Below, piece by piece: positions 53,718-62,550 of a stretch of DNA of 64,000 bases. The stretch lies in assembly GCF_038618305.1 (NCBI RefSeq), contig NZ_CP152017.1, positions 1,961,501 to 2,025,500 of the forward strand. Reading direction: 5' to 3'. The stretch is from Sporosarcina sp. FSL K6-2383 (GTDB taxonomy: Bacteria > Bacillota > Bacilli > Bacillales_A > Planococcaceae). Position 1 is the stretch's first letter; each line of letters starts with the position of its first letter. The notes beneath the pieces were generated by a model. It ran no database searches and was not told where the DNA came from. It saw only the letters and a program-made list of their open reading frames with translations. Position numbers and translations under genes: made by a program.

Positions 53718-54371
53718 TTGAAGAAAAAAATAAGCATTTATTTGGCAGCAGATTCAACTGTACGGAATTACGATGCTAGTGAATACCCGCAAGCCGGCTG
53801 GGGGCAATTTATAGCGGATTATTTAACAGCTGAAGTGATGATTGAAAACCATGCAGTGGGAGGGAAAAGCTCAAAAACATTCATTACAGAAGGGTTGCTC
53901 GATCCTATAATGGATGCAATCGAAGAACACGATTATTTGTTTATTCAGTTCGGGCATAATGATTCAACGAAAAATCGTCCAGAACGTTATACGGAAGCGT
54001 ATGATGATTATAAAATATACTTACAGCAATATATTGATAAGGCGAGAGCTAAAAAGGCGATTCCGCTGTTAGTTACTCCAGTTGGTAGGCTTCATTATGT
54101 GAATGGAGAATTTTTGATGGATTTTGGGGATTACTGCAACGCGATGAAAGAAGTTGCAGAAGCTAATGATGTATTCATCATTGATCTGATGACAAAAAGT
54201 ATTGATTACCTTTCATCCATTGGCTACGATCGTGCAAAAGAACTGTATATGATAACCGTGAATGGAACGGATTGTACCCATTTTACTGAACAAGGGGCAA
54301 AAGAAATGGCAAGGTTAGTTTATCAGGAAATTAAAGAATTGAATTGTAGTCTATCTAGCTATGTAAAATGA
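53718..54371 (+). CDS. Rhamnogalacturonan acetylesterase (SGNH hydrolase, CE12; YesY/RhgT-like)
   Basis: 217 residues, no signal peptide. The four SGNH blocks are present: AADSTVRNY with the nucleophile Ser, a Gly in AVGGKSSKTF, IQFGHNDSTK with Asn, and TDCTHFTEQGA with the Asp/His pair. It deacetylates imported rhamnogalacturonan fragments in the cytosol. TTG start at 53718 with AGGAAGGTGA upstream. Confidence 0.9.
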   Translation: MKKKISIYLAADSTVRNYDASEYPQAGWGQFIADYLTAEVMIENHAVGGKSSKTFITEGLLDPIMDAIEEHDYLFIQFGHNDSTKNRPERYTEAYDDYKIYLQQYIDKARAKKAIPLLVTPVGRLHYVNGEFLMDFGDYCNAMKEVAEANDVFIIDLMTKSIDYLSSIGYDRAKELYMITVNGTDCTHFTEQGAKEMARLVYQEIKELNCSLSSYVK

Positions 54372-54378
54372 TAGAAGA

Positions 54379-54400
54379 GGTATCCTTATAGTGGGATACC
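54379..54400. other. Small hairpin between convergent genes
   Basis: GGTATCC (54379-54385) pairs with GGATACC (54394-54400) around an 8-nt loop. No T run; possibly a weak terminator. Confidence 0.4.
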
Positions 54401-54419
54401 CCTTGCAGTAGATTAGAAA

Positions 54420-55733
54420 TTATTCACTCAGAAGTTTCTTGTTTTTGAAATGGTCACTCATTCGGTAAATGATGATTCCAACAATCACTAGCCCAGCTAG
54501 CTCACCCAAGGATGCTGCAATCGCACCGTTCACTCCGTTTAACTGAGGAAATAGCTGAATGAGTATTACCATCGTCGAAACCACAACAACCAAATTTGCC
54601 ATTTGAGCAAAAAGCATTTTCTTTGTTTGTCGTCTAAGCATCAAAAATCCATTGAGAAAATCAACCCAAGGAAAAACAAGTGTTTTTATGATGAAGAATT
54701 TCAATACTGTAATTGTTGCTAAGGATAAGGCTTCATCAGCACCCATAACACCTTGCATAAATGCCATTCCAAGGGGAGTGTAGCATAATAGGCACAATAA
54801 TAACGTCGGAATGATACTAGCAAAAATCACGAATTTCACGACTTTTTGTTTGTTCACAGCATAAAATTGTAGCACTAATTGATGCGTGTACATGAAAAAT
54901 CCTAAAATCAAATTGGTAATACTAAACGCTAAGGCAAATGATGCAATGCTCATTTCGATATTACCCGATTTCGCTAATAAAATATAGATAACGGGAGTAA
55001 GAATCGTTTGCATAAGAAAATAGTACATCAACGGAAAATAAAATTTTGAAATATCTGCTTTGACCAATGGGGGAGAATCGACTGGATCTAATCCATTTCT
55101 TAGCAGTGAATCCCCTTTGTAAATACTAACTAGACATTCAATGAGCATTCCTACAAGAAAGATAATCGCTCCACTGGCACTCGTAATGAAATCGTAACTT
55201 ACCATTAAATAAGCAGTTATAAACATCGCAATCAGTCTAGCGACAACGCCAATTGTTAACCAATTCGTCGCTAGTTGTGTAATGATAATGCCCTGATATA
55301 AGCCGCGGATTCCAGAGAAAATAATGACTAAAATAATAACTTTAAAAGCTAGTGAAACTGCCCCGACCATATTCGCCGTTGCTCCGAAAATGGTTGTATA
55401 AATCCAGTGACCTAATGGGCTAAATGCAATAACTACACTGATTAACATTGTGGCTACTAAGACATAAATAAAAAATATGCTTACTAATTTAAATGACCTT
55501 TTATCAGTGACCAATGCTGAGGATGTTTGTCGGAACACAATCATCGGTCTTTCTAGAATACTGAATAAGGACATTGCAATTGCATAACAAGCGATAATAA
55601 AAGCAGCATGCTCACCTCTACTTAATGTACCGTTAATAATCACATGTGTAATTGAAGTTAAACTTGCCGAGACACCTAGCGGAATAAAAAAAGCACTTAG
55701 CTGTCCATAAGATAACCGACCCGATGAATGCAA
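54420..55733 (-). CDS. Polytopic membrane protein, MATE/flippase-like
   Basis: 437 residues with about twelve hydrophobic segments. The arrangement of helices and LNGVNGAIAASLGELAGL near the C terminus recall the MOP (MATE/polysaccharide flippase) superfamily, but no family is certain. The start is TTG at 55733 with a weak RBS (GATGGGG). A promoter and a palindromic operator lie right upstream, and a second palindrome precedes the divergent uxaE gene, so it is likely regulated with uronate catabolism and may move a uronate or oligosaccharide. Confidence 0.75.
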   Translation of the reverse strand: MHSSGRLSYGQLSAFFIPLGVSASLTSITHVIINGTLSRGEHAAFIIACYAIAMSLFSILERPMIVFRQTSSALVTDKRSFKLVSIFFIYVLVATMLISVVIAFSPLGHWIYTTIFGATANMVGAVSLAFKVIILVIIFSGIRGLYQGIIITQLATNWLTIGVVARLIAMFITAYLMVSYDFITSASGAIIFLVGMLIECLVSIYKGDSLLRNGLDPVDSPPLVKADISKFYFPLMYYFLMQTILTPVIYILLAKSGNIEMSIASFALAFSITNLILGFFMYTHQLVLQFYAVNKQKVVKFVIFASIIPTLLLCLLCYTPLGMAFMQGVMGADEALSLATITVLKFFIIKTLVFPWVDFLNGFLMLRRQTKKMLFAQMANLVVVVSTMVILIQLFPQLNGVNGAIAASLGELAGLVIVGIIIYRMSDHFKNKKLLSE

Positions 55734-55766
55734 GAAACAAACCCCATCTCATTAATTAATCGCTCT

Positions 55767-55817
55767 AAGTAACAACGTTGTTATTTTGAGTGTAATGATC
55801 TTTGATTGTTATTTCAA
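55767..55817 (-). promoter_or_regulatory. Promoter and LacI-type operator of the flippase-like gene
   Basis: Minus strand: TTGAAA (55812-55817), a 17-nt spacer, TACACT (55789-55794), then the palindrome TAACAACGTTGTTA (55770-55783) just past the -10 box. The layout is that of a repressed promoter. Confidence 0.7.
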
Positions 55818-55907
55818 CTAGAAAGATTAATATAGATTGATATTTTAGAATCTACGGATTAAAAGTATAACAATTACTTGCTCTTTCTTTGAAAATCAAT
55901 TATCATG

Positions 55908-55929
55908 AAAATAACAACGTTGTTATTTT
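55908..55929. promoter_or_regulatory. LacI-type operator upstream of uxaE
   Basis: A perfect 22-bp palindrome with core ATAACAACGTTGTTAT and central CG, 139 bp before the uxaE start. It matches the site at 55770 and half of the site at 42624 beside the LacI gene. Confidence 0.7.
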
Positions 55930-56067
55930 GTTGTTATACGTATCGTATTCATAAAAAAAGTAGATAAAAAGCTCTCTTATTGAGAGGGTGTAGTATGGCA
56001 ATTGATTTTCGAATAGTTTAGTACTCAAGTAAAAATAATTCAAATAAAATACAAAGGATTGATTAGA

Positions 56068-57561
56068 ATGAAGCAATTATTGCCAACGATTGAGTTATTA
56101 GAACAAGGAAAAGTAGCAGCTCAAACGGAGCAAGTGACGGTCTATCAAGAATCGTATACAAATCATGAAAATGTCCATTTATTGATGGTTAAAGTGAACG
56201 GTGAAAAATTTATTTTAGCAACTGGAAGCGGTTCCATTTACGATGAATTAGCAGGGACAAATGTTGAAGGAAAAGGAAAAGTATGTTCATTGACTTATGG
56301 AAACCGACTTGTTTTGAATCGCTATTTCCCTTATACGGCTCCGCAAGCATTTGGTACAAAAATTGCAACGATAGGTTTAGGAGATCGCTTAGGTTTAGCA
56401 TCCCCTGGACATATTGAAACGGTCAATGGAAGAAATATAAAACCAGTGCTTGCCCAACAAAGTATTCGTGAGTTGACACTAACAAATCGCTCCATGACTG
56501 ATATGCTAGATGCCGCTGCATATGCGGTTTTCCAAGAAGGTTATACAGGCGGATACGGTGCAGACGGCGATCATATCAAGCTTGAATCAGACATTAAATA
56601 TGCCTTATCACTTGGTGTATCCATGATTACTTTGGATTGCTCAGATCAAATCGACAAAACAATCGAGGAAGCAACCGATGAAGTCATTGCAAAAGAGTTT
56701 GCTAAAGTTCCAGAAGACGTTAAACAAGTATATTTTGAGAAATATTTAAATAAAACTTTTGAAGTGAACGGTCTATCTTTATCTTTCGATGAAACCTCAT
56801 TAATGAGAAACATCTTGCTGTATGATGAAGCTATTACGTACACAACACATGTTTACAATGAGTACATCAGTAAAGAAGACCGTGCGATTGACTTTGAAAT
56901 TTCAATTGATGAAACGGAAACTGTTACAGCACCGATTTCTCATTTCTTCGTTGCTAATGAACTGATCGAAAGAGGCGTGACAGTCGTCAGTCTTGCTCCG
57001 AGATTCTGTGGAGAATTCCAAAAAGGAATTGACTATATCGGAGACGTAGTTCAATTTGAAGTTGAATTGCGTGAACATGCGTTAATTGCTGAGCATTTCG
57101 GGTATAAGTTAAGTATCCACTCCGGCAGCGATAAGTTTAAGGTGTTCCCAATTATTGCGAAATATACAAAAGGAATTTTCCATGTAAAAACGGCTGGCAC
57201 AAACTGGCTTGAAGCTATCCGAGTCATCGCGGTTACAAATCCTGGCTTATATAGACGTATGCATAAATTTGCACTGGAAAACTTTGAAGAAGCGCTGAAA
57301 TACTACCATGTAACACCTGACTTAGACAGCGTTGTTTCACTTGAAAGTGTTGCGGATAATCAGCTTGTGGAATATATGAATAATGATGCGGCACGCCAGC
57401 TGTTTCACGTCACATATGGTTTGATTTTGACTGCAAAAGATAAAAAAGGTGAATTTGTATTTAGAGATGAATTATTTAAAACACTGGATGTACATGAAGC
57501 AGATTATCGGGCGGCACTCGTTAACCATATCGGGAAGCATATCGATCTACTAGGACTGTGA
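56068..57561 (+). CDS. uxaE: Tagaturonate epimerase (tagaturonate to fructuronate)
   Basis: 497 residues, the length of the UxaE family first described in Thermotoga. Landmarks are the N-terminal ATGSGSIYDELAGT, the GYTGGYGADGDHIK segment (~155-170) and LSIHSGSDKFKVFP (~350). It links the galacturonate and glucuronate branches by C3 epimerisation and so replaces the UxaB/UxaA branch. ATG 56068 is nine nt after AAAGGA; a TTG at 56059 abuts that RBS. Confidence 0.88.
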   Translation: MKQLLPTIELLEQGKVAAQTEQVTVYQESYTNHENVHLLMVKVNGEKFILATGSGSIYDELAGTNVEGKGKVCSLTYGNRLVLNRYFPYTAPQAFGTKIATIGLGDRLGLASPGHIETVNGRNIKPVLAQQSIRELTLTNRSMTDMLDAAAYAVFQEGYTGGYGADGDHIKLESDIKYALSLGVSMITLDCSDQIDKTIEEATDEVIAKEFAKVPEDVKQVYFEKYLNKTFEVNGLSLSFDETSLMRNILLYDEAITYTTHVYNEYISKEDRAIDFEISIDETETVTAPISHFFVANELIERGVTVVSLAPRFCGEFQKGIDYIGDVVQFEVELREHALIAEHFGYKLSIHSGSDKFKVFPIIAKYTKGIFHVKTAGTNWLEAIRVIAVTNPGLYRRMHKFALENFEEALKYYHVTPDLDSVVSLESVADNQLVEYMNNDAARQLFHVTYGLILTAKDKKGEFVFRDELFKTLDVHEADYRAALVNHIGKHIDLLGL

Positions 57562-57574
57562 AGTCAAGAATAAA

Positions 57575-57617
57575 ATTTTAACTAGCTACTCCATATACAG
57601 GAGTAGCTAGTTAAAAT
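57575..57617. terminator. Strong hairpin after uxaE
   Basis: An 18-bp perfect stem (57575-57592 with 57600-57617) and a 7-nt loop; no T run on the plus side. Probably ends or trims the uxaE transcript. Confidence 0.65.
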
Positions 57618-57632
57618 GAAAACTATTTTTGA

Positions 57633-57661
57633 TTGACAATTTGAGCTTTGAAAAGTAAGGT
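57633..57661 (+). promoter_or_regulatory. Possible larE promoter
   Basis: TTGACA (57633-57638), a 17-nt spacer and TAAGGT (57656-57661); the -35 box is perfect and the -10 box weak. Confidence 0.4.
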
Positions 57662-57706
57662 TACGGTAGAATCTTATAAAAATCAAGAAAAGTGAGGCGA
57701 AAGAGC

Positions 57707-58543
57707 ATGAGCGAAGTAATGAATGACAAGAACCGTCATCTTGGTGAAGTACTTACAGAGATGGGACGCGTTATCGTCGCTTTTTCCGGTGGTGTTGACA
57801 GTGCATTAGTATTGAAACGTGCACAGGAAGAGCTTGGCGACCAAGTTCTAGCTGTTGTTGTTGCATCAGAATTGTTCCGCAAACAGGAATTTGAGGATGC
57901 AGTCCAATTGGCTAAAGACATGGGTGTTCAAGTATACAAAACAGAAATTAAAGAATTAGAAAATCCAGACATTGCAGCGAACACGCCTGATAGCTGGTAT
58001 TACAGTAAGAAAATGCTTTATTCTCATCTCAATGATTTAGCTGGGGAGTTAGGTTATCCGTATGTGCTAGATGGCATGATTATGGACGACTTAGACGATT
58101 TCCGCCCAGGAATGAGAGCAAGAACAGAGGCAGGGGCACGTAGTGTGCTTCAAGAAGTCGGATTATTTAAGCATGAAGTTCGTGAACTTGCAAGTCAATT
58201 AGGACTCCCAGTTTGGGATAAACCTGCATCTTGCAGCCTTGCATCAAGAATTCCTTACGGTATTGAGCTTGATAAGCATAAAATTGAACAAGTCGATCAG
58301 GCCGAAATCTTTTTGGCTAAACTTGGATTTGCTCAAGTACGTGTCCGTCATCATGGCAATGTTGCTCGCATTGAAGTCACACCAGAAGAAATCACGGAAT
58401 TAGTGAAGCATCGCGATCAAATCCAACTAAAACTTACTTCACTTGGTTTTGCATATGTTTCATTGGATTTACGTGGATACCGCACAGGAAGCATGAACGA
58501 AGAGTTATCTGAAGAAGTGTTAGAATCAAAATTAGCACAATAA
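57707..58543 (+). CDS. larE: ATP-dependent sacrificial sulfur transferase LarE
   Basis: 278 residues. The PP-loop VAFSGGVDSALV (~25) binds ATP and the only cysteine of the protein lies in KPASCSLASRIPYG (~176), the place of the sacrificial sulfur donor of Lactiplantibacillus LarE. It thiolates the pyridinium mononucleotide on the way to the nickel-pincer cofactor. ATG 57707 has GAGGCGA upstream; a GTG at 57692 lies at that RBS. It follows uxaE; larA and larB are not in the window, and larC is 24 kb away. Confidence 0.92.
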   Translation: MSEVMNDKNRHLGEVLTEMGRVIVAFSGGVDSALVLKRAQEELGDQVLAVVVASELFRKQEFEDAVQLAKDMGVQVYKTEIKELENPDIAANTPDSWYYSKKMLYSHLNDLAGELGYPYVLDGMIMDDLDDFRPGMRARTEAGARSVLQEVGLFKHEVRELASQLGLPVWDKPASCSLASRIPYGIELDKHKIEQVDQAEIFLAKLGFAQVRVRHHGNVARIEVTPEEITELVKHRDQIQLKLTSLGFAYVSLDLRGYRTGSMNEELSEEVLESKLAQ

Positions 58544-58558
58544 TTTTCAGGAAATATC

Positions 58559-58596
58559 AAATATGCCCTGCTACTTAATTGTAGTGGGGTATATTT
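58559..58596 (+). terminator. Terminator-like hairpin after larE
   Basis: AAATATGCCCTGCTAC pairs with 58581-58596 using three G-T pairs that form only in plus-strand RNA; a short T stretch follows. Confidence 0.6.
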
Positions 58597-58636
58597 GTGT
58601 ATCAAGTCTGTAATTGGACACCGAGTAATAAAAAAC

Positions 58637-58663
58637 TTGAAAAGTAGAGCGTTTACATATAAT
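58637..58663 (+). promoter_or_regulatory. Promoter-like region with a motif shared with uxaC
   Basis: TTGAAA (58637-58642) and TATAAT (58658-58663) are 15 nt apart, a short spacer. AAAGTAGAGCGTTTACAT (58641-58658) differs by two bases from 28368-28385 in the uxaC promoter, suggesting a shared regulator. Confidence 0.5.
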
Positions 58664-58753
58664 CTAACTATAGATAAATAATTAATTTGTCGGATAAACA
58701 AAATAAATGGTTGACGAAAAATTCGGTTTAATCAAAAGTAAGGGAGTAGATGA

Positions 58754-59830
58754 ATGATGAGTAAGGATGGAATGACATATGCGCCAAAGGGTAAGCCAAA
58801 TCCGGTTGTAAAAGAGGGGGAATTTGTGATTGCAGTTGCTGCGCTTGATCATGGCCATATTTATGGGATGTGTAATGGTCTAGTAGAAGCAGGTGCTACA
58901 TTGAAATATGTATATGATCCTGATAAGAAAAAAGTGGCAGACTTCGTTGAAAAATATCCCGACGTCGAGGTAACAGATTCGCTCGAACAAATTTTAACTG
59001 ATGAAACGATTAAGTTAGTGGCTGCTGCTGCAATCCCATCTAAGCGCAGTGCACTTGGAAATCGGGTAATGGAAGCTGGTAAGGATTACTTCACAGATAA
59101 AACACCATTTACAACGATGGCTCAATTAGAAGAAACAAAGAAGGTTGTCAAACAAACTGGACAAAAATATATGGTCTATTTCAGTGAGCGTCTCCATGTT
59201 GAAGGGGCAGTTTTCGCCGGCGACTTGATTAAAGATGGGGCAATTGGTCGCGTACTTCAAGTGACTGGTTTTGGCCCACATCGCTTAAATGCTTCAAGTC
59301 GACCAGATTGGTTCTTTAATAAGGAACAATACGGTGGAATTCTATGCGATATTGGGAGCCATCAAATTGAACAGTTCTTATATTACGCAGATTGTAAGGA
59401 TGCTGAAATATTGCATAGTAAAGTAGCGAACTATAATAACCCTGAATATCCGGAATTAGAGGATTATGGTGATACCACATTAGTTGGTGACAATGGCGCA
59501 ACACAATATTTCAAAGTGGACTGGTTTACGCCAGATGGGTTAAGTACATGGGGAGATGGACGGACGTTTATTACGGGAACAGAAGGAACGATTGAAATCC
59601 GTAAATACGTCGATGTTGCAAGGGAAGCAACAGGAGATCATCTATTCTTAGTGAATAAAGATGGCGAGAAACATTATAAGTTATCAGGTGAGGTTGGATT
59701 TCCTTTCTTTGGGGAACTTATTTTAGATTGTATTCATCGCACAGAAAAAGCAATGACGCAGGCTCATGCCTTTAAAGCAGCCGAACTATGCTTACTTGCA
59801 CAAGAACAAGCAATAGTTGTATCTAAGTAA
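58754..59830 (+). CDS. Gfo/Idh/MocA family oxidoreductase
   Basis: 358 residues. VAALDHGHIYGMCNGL replaces the usual G-x-G-x-x-G start, and TDKTPFTT stands where EKP normally lies, so it belongs to a divergent branch that still keeps the Lys. ILCDIGSHQIEQFLYYA is the conserved D-x-G-x-H region. RBS TAAGGGAG precedes the ATG at 58754 (58757 also possible). Single gene after larE; the substrate is unknown. Confidence 0.85.
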   Translation: MMSKDGMTYAPKGKPNPVVKEGEFVIAVAALDHGHIYGMCNGLVEAGATLKYVYDPDKKKVADFVEKYPDVEVTDSLEQILTDETIKLVAAAAIPSKRSALGNRVMEAGKDYFTDKTPFTTMAQLEETKKVVKQTGQKYMVYFSERLHVEGAVFAGDLIKDGAIGRVLQVTGFGPHRLNASSRPDWFFNKEQYGGILCDIGSHQIEQFLYYADCKDAEILHSKVANYNNPEYPELEDYGDTTLVGDNGATQYFKVDWFTPDGLSTWGDGRTFITGTEGTIEIRKYVDVAREATGDHLFLVNKDGEKHYKLSGEVGFPFFGELILDCIHRTEKAMTQAHAFKAAELCLLAQEQAIVVSK

Positions 59831-59883
59831 ACCACGTCTATTGCATTCTTAATTAAACATTAGGAACTTCGTGTATAGCTGTT

Positions 59884-60462
59884 TGTGGTCGCTTTTGGAT
59901 TGAACGACCTCTATAACAATAACCTTGTAATTTTATGAATAGGGATGCGACTTCGTCGCATCCCTATTCGTTTTTTCGGTAATTGTATGGTGATCGTTCA
60001 TCCGTCGCTTTCTAAAAATACAAGTACACGAAGTGCAAATGCTTTTAAGGATGAGAGAATAGAAGACTTCTTAACTGGAGTGAGCAGCCAAAGATACAAT
60101 TTTGGCTGCTGAAGCTTTCGTCATGGCGTCTTTCATTGTTATTTGAAGGAGTTATAACTTTTTCTATAAACCTTTCAAAAAGTAAAATGGAGACACTTTG
60201 TACAACGTGCAAAAGTGCCCGAAATTGTATCTTCGAGCACTTACATTCTTGTAGAAAGTTATCTATTCTTTCTTTTCCAAGTAACGGCATTTTTCACTAA
60301 AACATTTCTGGAATGCAACAGGCGATTATTCATAACAAGATTACCAAAAGAGTGTATTTAGAAATGACGAAGTCATTTCTAAATACACTCACTCCACGGT
60401 AATGATGTCATGAATAAATTTGCCAAAAGCAAACCAGAAATAATCCAGTGAACAAGCCAGTT
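59884..60462. repeat. Large structured non-coding element, copy 2 (inverted)
   Basis: Reverse-complement copy of 47542-48120. Hairpins at 59937-59969, 60083-60110 (loop GATACAAT), 60213-60242 (loop ATTGTATC) and 60350-60390 match those of copy 1. Stem bases differ in pairs: the 60350 stem differs from its partner at about six positions yet stays fully paired. The complementary loops are identical in both copies. No ORF. Confidence 0.8.
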
Positions 60463-60587
60463 TTTTATAGATGTGAATGTACTTATTTGTAGATAGATAT
60501 AGGATTATAGAACAAAAAACGTAAAATTAAATGCGGAGAGATATCTCAATTAGGTAAAGATTTTGTCAATAGGGTAAAGATAGTACA

Positions 60588-60616
60588 TTGTTGAAAGCGA
60601 TTACACTCCCTATAAT
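60588..60616 (+). promoter_or_regulatory. Promoter with cre box before the last CUT1 operon
   Basis: TTGTTG (60588-60593), 17-nt spacer, TATAAT (60611-60616). TGAAAGCGATTACA (60592-60605) fits the cre consensus at every fixed position and covers the -35/spacer, so CcpA should repress it. Confidence 0.8.
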
Positions 60617-60649
60617 TAACCCTAACATAAAGAAACTGAGGTGAACGCG

Positions 60650-61618
60650 ATGCAAAGCGTATCAAATGCGCAATCAGCAGAAGTCAAAACAAAGCCCAAT
60701 AAAATGCGCAAAAAATCCAAAAGACGTAATAAAACTCCTTTTGGTGGTTGGAAAGAGAATGTGGCAGGTTATTTATTCATTGCACCCATGTTTATAGGAA
60801 CGTCTGTATTAGTCTTATTTCCAATCATCTCATCATTAGCATTGAGTTTTACAAATTGGAATTTTGTATCTGGTTATGATGGCGCTAAATTTGTAGGGTT
60901 CGAAAATTTCCAAAAGTTGCTAACCAATAACTTATTTCACAAAGCGCTAGTCAACAACTTTATTTTGTTACTTGCCGTACCTATTATGCTCATCATTTCA
61001 TTAGGACTTGCAGTAGTCATTAATAAGTATGTTTATCTCAAAGATATGTTTAAAGTCATTTATTTCATGCCGTTTATTTCCAGTGTTGTTGCGGTAGCGG
61101 TAGTGTTCCAAGTGTTATTCCATCCATCCAAAGGACCGATTAATCAAGTGCTCATGTCATTAGGTGTTGAAAACCCTCCAGGGTGGATTGCAGATATTTC
61201 ATTTTCATTACCTTCAGTTATGCTCATCATGATTTGGACAGGGATTGGTTTTAACTTAATCATTTATTTAGCAGGACTACAAAATATTCCGAAAGAATTG
61301 TATGAAGCTGCACAGATGGACGGAGCGTCAGCTTGGTATCAATTTACTAAAATAACAGTTCCATTAGTATCACCGACAACCTTTTTACTATTAATTACAG
61401 GTGTTATTTCGAGCTTTAAGGTGTTTGACTTAATCATTGTATTAACAGGTGGTGGACCAGCAAATTCAACGCTAACACCAGTCGTCTATCTGTACCAACA
61501 AGCATTTCTCGAGTTGAAAACAGGTTATGCATCAGCGATCTCGCTTGTATTGTTTATCCTAATACTCATTATTACTTATATTCAATTCATCGTTCAGAAG
61601 AAATGGGTAAACTATTAA
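60650..61618 (+). CDS. Sugar ABC transporter permease (MalF/UgpA-like)
   Basis: 322 residues. A Lys/Arg-rich N terminus of ~40 residues, then six membrane helices. EAA loop YEAAQMDGASAWYQFTKITV. ATG 60650 is six nt after GAGGTGA; an in-frame GTG at 60641 lies within that RBS. First gene of an operon with permease-permease-binding protein order. Confidence 0.92.
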   Translation: MQSVSNAQSAEVKTKPNKMRKKSKRRNKTPFGGWKENVAGYLFIAPMFIGTSVLVLFPIISSLALSFTNWNFVSGYDGAKFVGFENFQKLLTNNLFHKALVNNFILLLAVPIMLIISLGLAVVINKYVYLKDMFKVIYFMPFISSVVAVAVVFQVLFHPSKGPINQVLMSLGVENPPGWIADISFSLPSVMLIMIWTGIGFNLIIYLAGLQNIPKELYEAAQMDGASAWYQFTKITVPLVSPTTFLLLITGVISSFKVFDLIIVLTGGGPANSTLTPVVYLYQQAFLELKTGYASAISLVLFILILIITYIQFIVQKKWVNY

Positions 61619-61635
61619 TTCAAAGGGGGGGCAGT

Positions 61636-62478
61636 ATGATGACAACAACAAAAGGAATCGATATAAAAAAATTAATTGTGACAATCATCATGGCGATATT
61701 AGGTATAGTTTTCTTAATGCCATTTATCTGGATGATCTCTGCATCATTTAAAGTTGAAACGGATGTTCTAACCTATCCGATACAGTGGATTCCAGAAACA
61801 TGGAATGCTGTTGAGAACTATAAGAGCGTTTGGACAGGGACAATGCCATTTCTTTTACTCTATTGGAACTCAATCAAGGTGACAGTGTTAACAACAATTA
61901 CTTCTGTCACCGTGTCATCTTTAGCTGCATACGGCTTTGCTAAAATTAATTTTAGAGGTTCAAATTTCTTGTTCCTAATCATATTAGCGACATTTATGAT
62001 TCCGCCGCAAACATTACTCGTTACACAGTTTTTGTTATTCAGATGGCTGGGACTCTATGATACACATATGGGTCTGATTCTATTAAACAGTTTCAGTGTA
62101 TTCGGTACATTTATGTTACGCCAATTCTATCTAGGCATCAGTAATGAGCTGATTGAATCCGCACGAATGGATGGGGCCGGGCATTTCCGTATTTTTGCAT
62201 CGATTGCATTACCACTCGTCCGACCAGCAATCGCAACCTATGCTATCCTGCGTTTTATTTGGACATGGAATGATTTCCAAAATCCATTAATTTTCTTGAG
62301 AACAAAAGAACTCTATACGATACAACTTGGGATACAAAGCTTTGCGGATCAGCATGGTAGTATTTACTCGTTGATGATGGCAGCATCTGTATCCGCGATA
62401 ATTCCATTACTAATCATCTTTATCCTTGGGCAGAAACATGTTATCGAAGGCATTCAGCTTGGCGGCGTAAAAGGATAA
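61636..62478 (+). CDS. Sugar ABC transporter permease (MalG/UgpE-like)
   Basis: 280 residues, six membrane helices. EAA loop IESARMDGAGHFRIFASIAL; C terminus EGIQLGGVKG. ATG 61636 (or 61639) follows AAAGGGGGGG. A longer frame from 61603 overlaps the preceding gene and was rejected. Confidence 0.92.
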   Translation: MMTTTKGIDIKKLIVTIIMAILGIVFLMPFIWMISASFKVETDVLTYPIQWIPETWNAVENYKSVWTGTMPFLLLYWNSIKVTVLTTITSVTVSSLAAYGFAKINFRGSNFLFLIILATFMIPPQTLLVTQFLLFRWLGLYDTHMGLILLNSFSVFGTFMLRQFYLGISNELIESARMDGAGHFRIFASIALPLVRPAIATYAILRFIWTWNDFQNPLIFLRTKELYTIQLGIQSFADQHGSIYSLMMAASVSAIIPLLIIFILGQKHVIEGIQLGGVKG

Positions 62479-62550
62479 AATACTGATATTTAACCTTTTT
62501 TGAAAAAAGGGGTTTCATATACTAATCTAACAACAGAGGGGGCAATTGTA

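Noticed and set aside
60045..60290. 81-codon minus-strand frame in repeat copy 2
   Set aside because: No counterpart in copy 1 and no RBS; it crosses the conserved hairpins.
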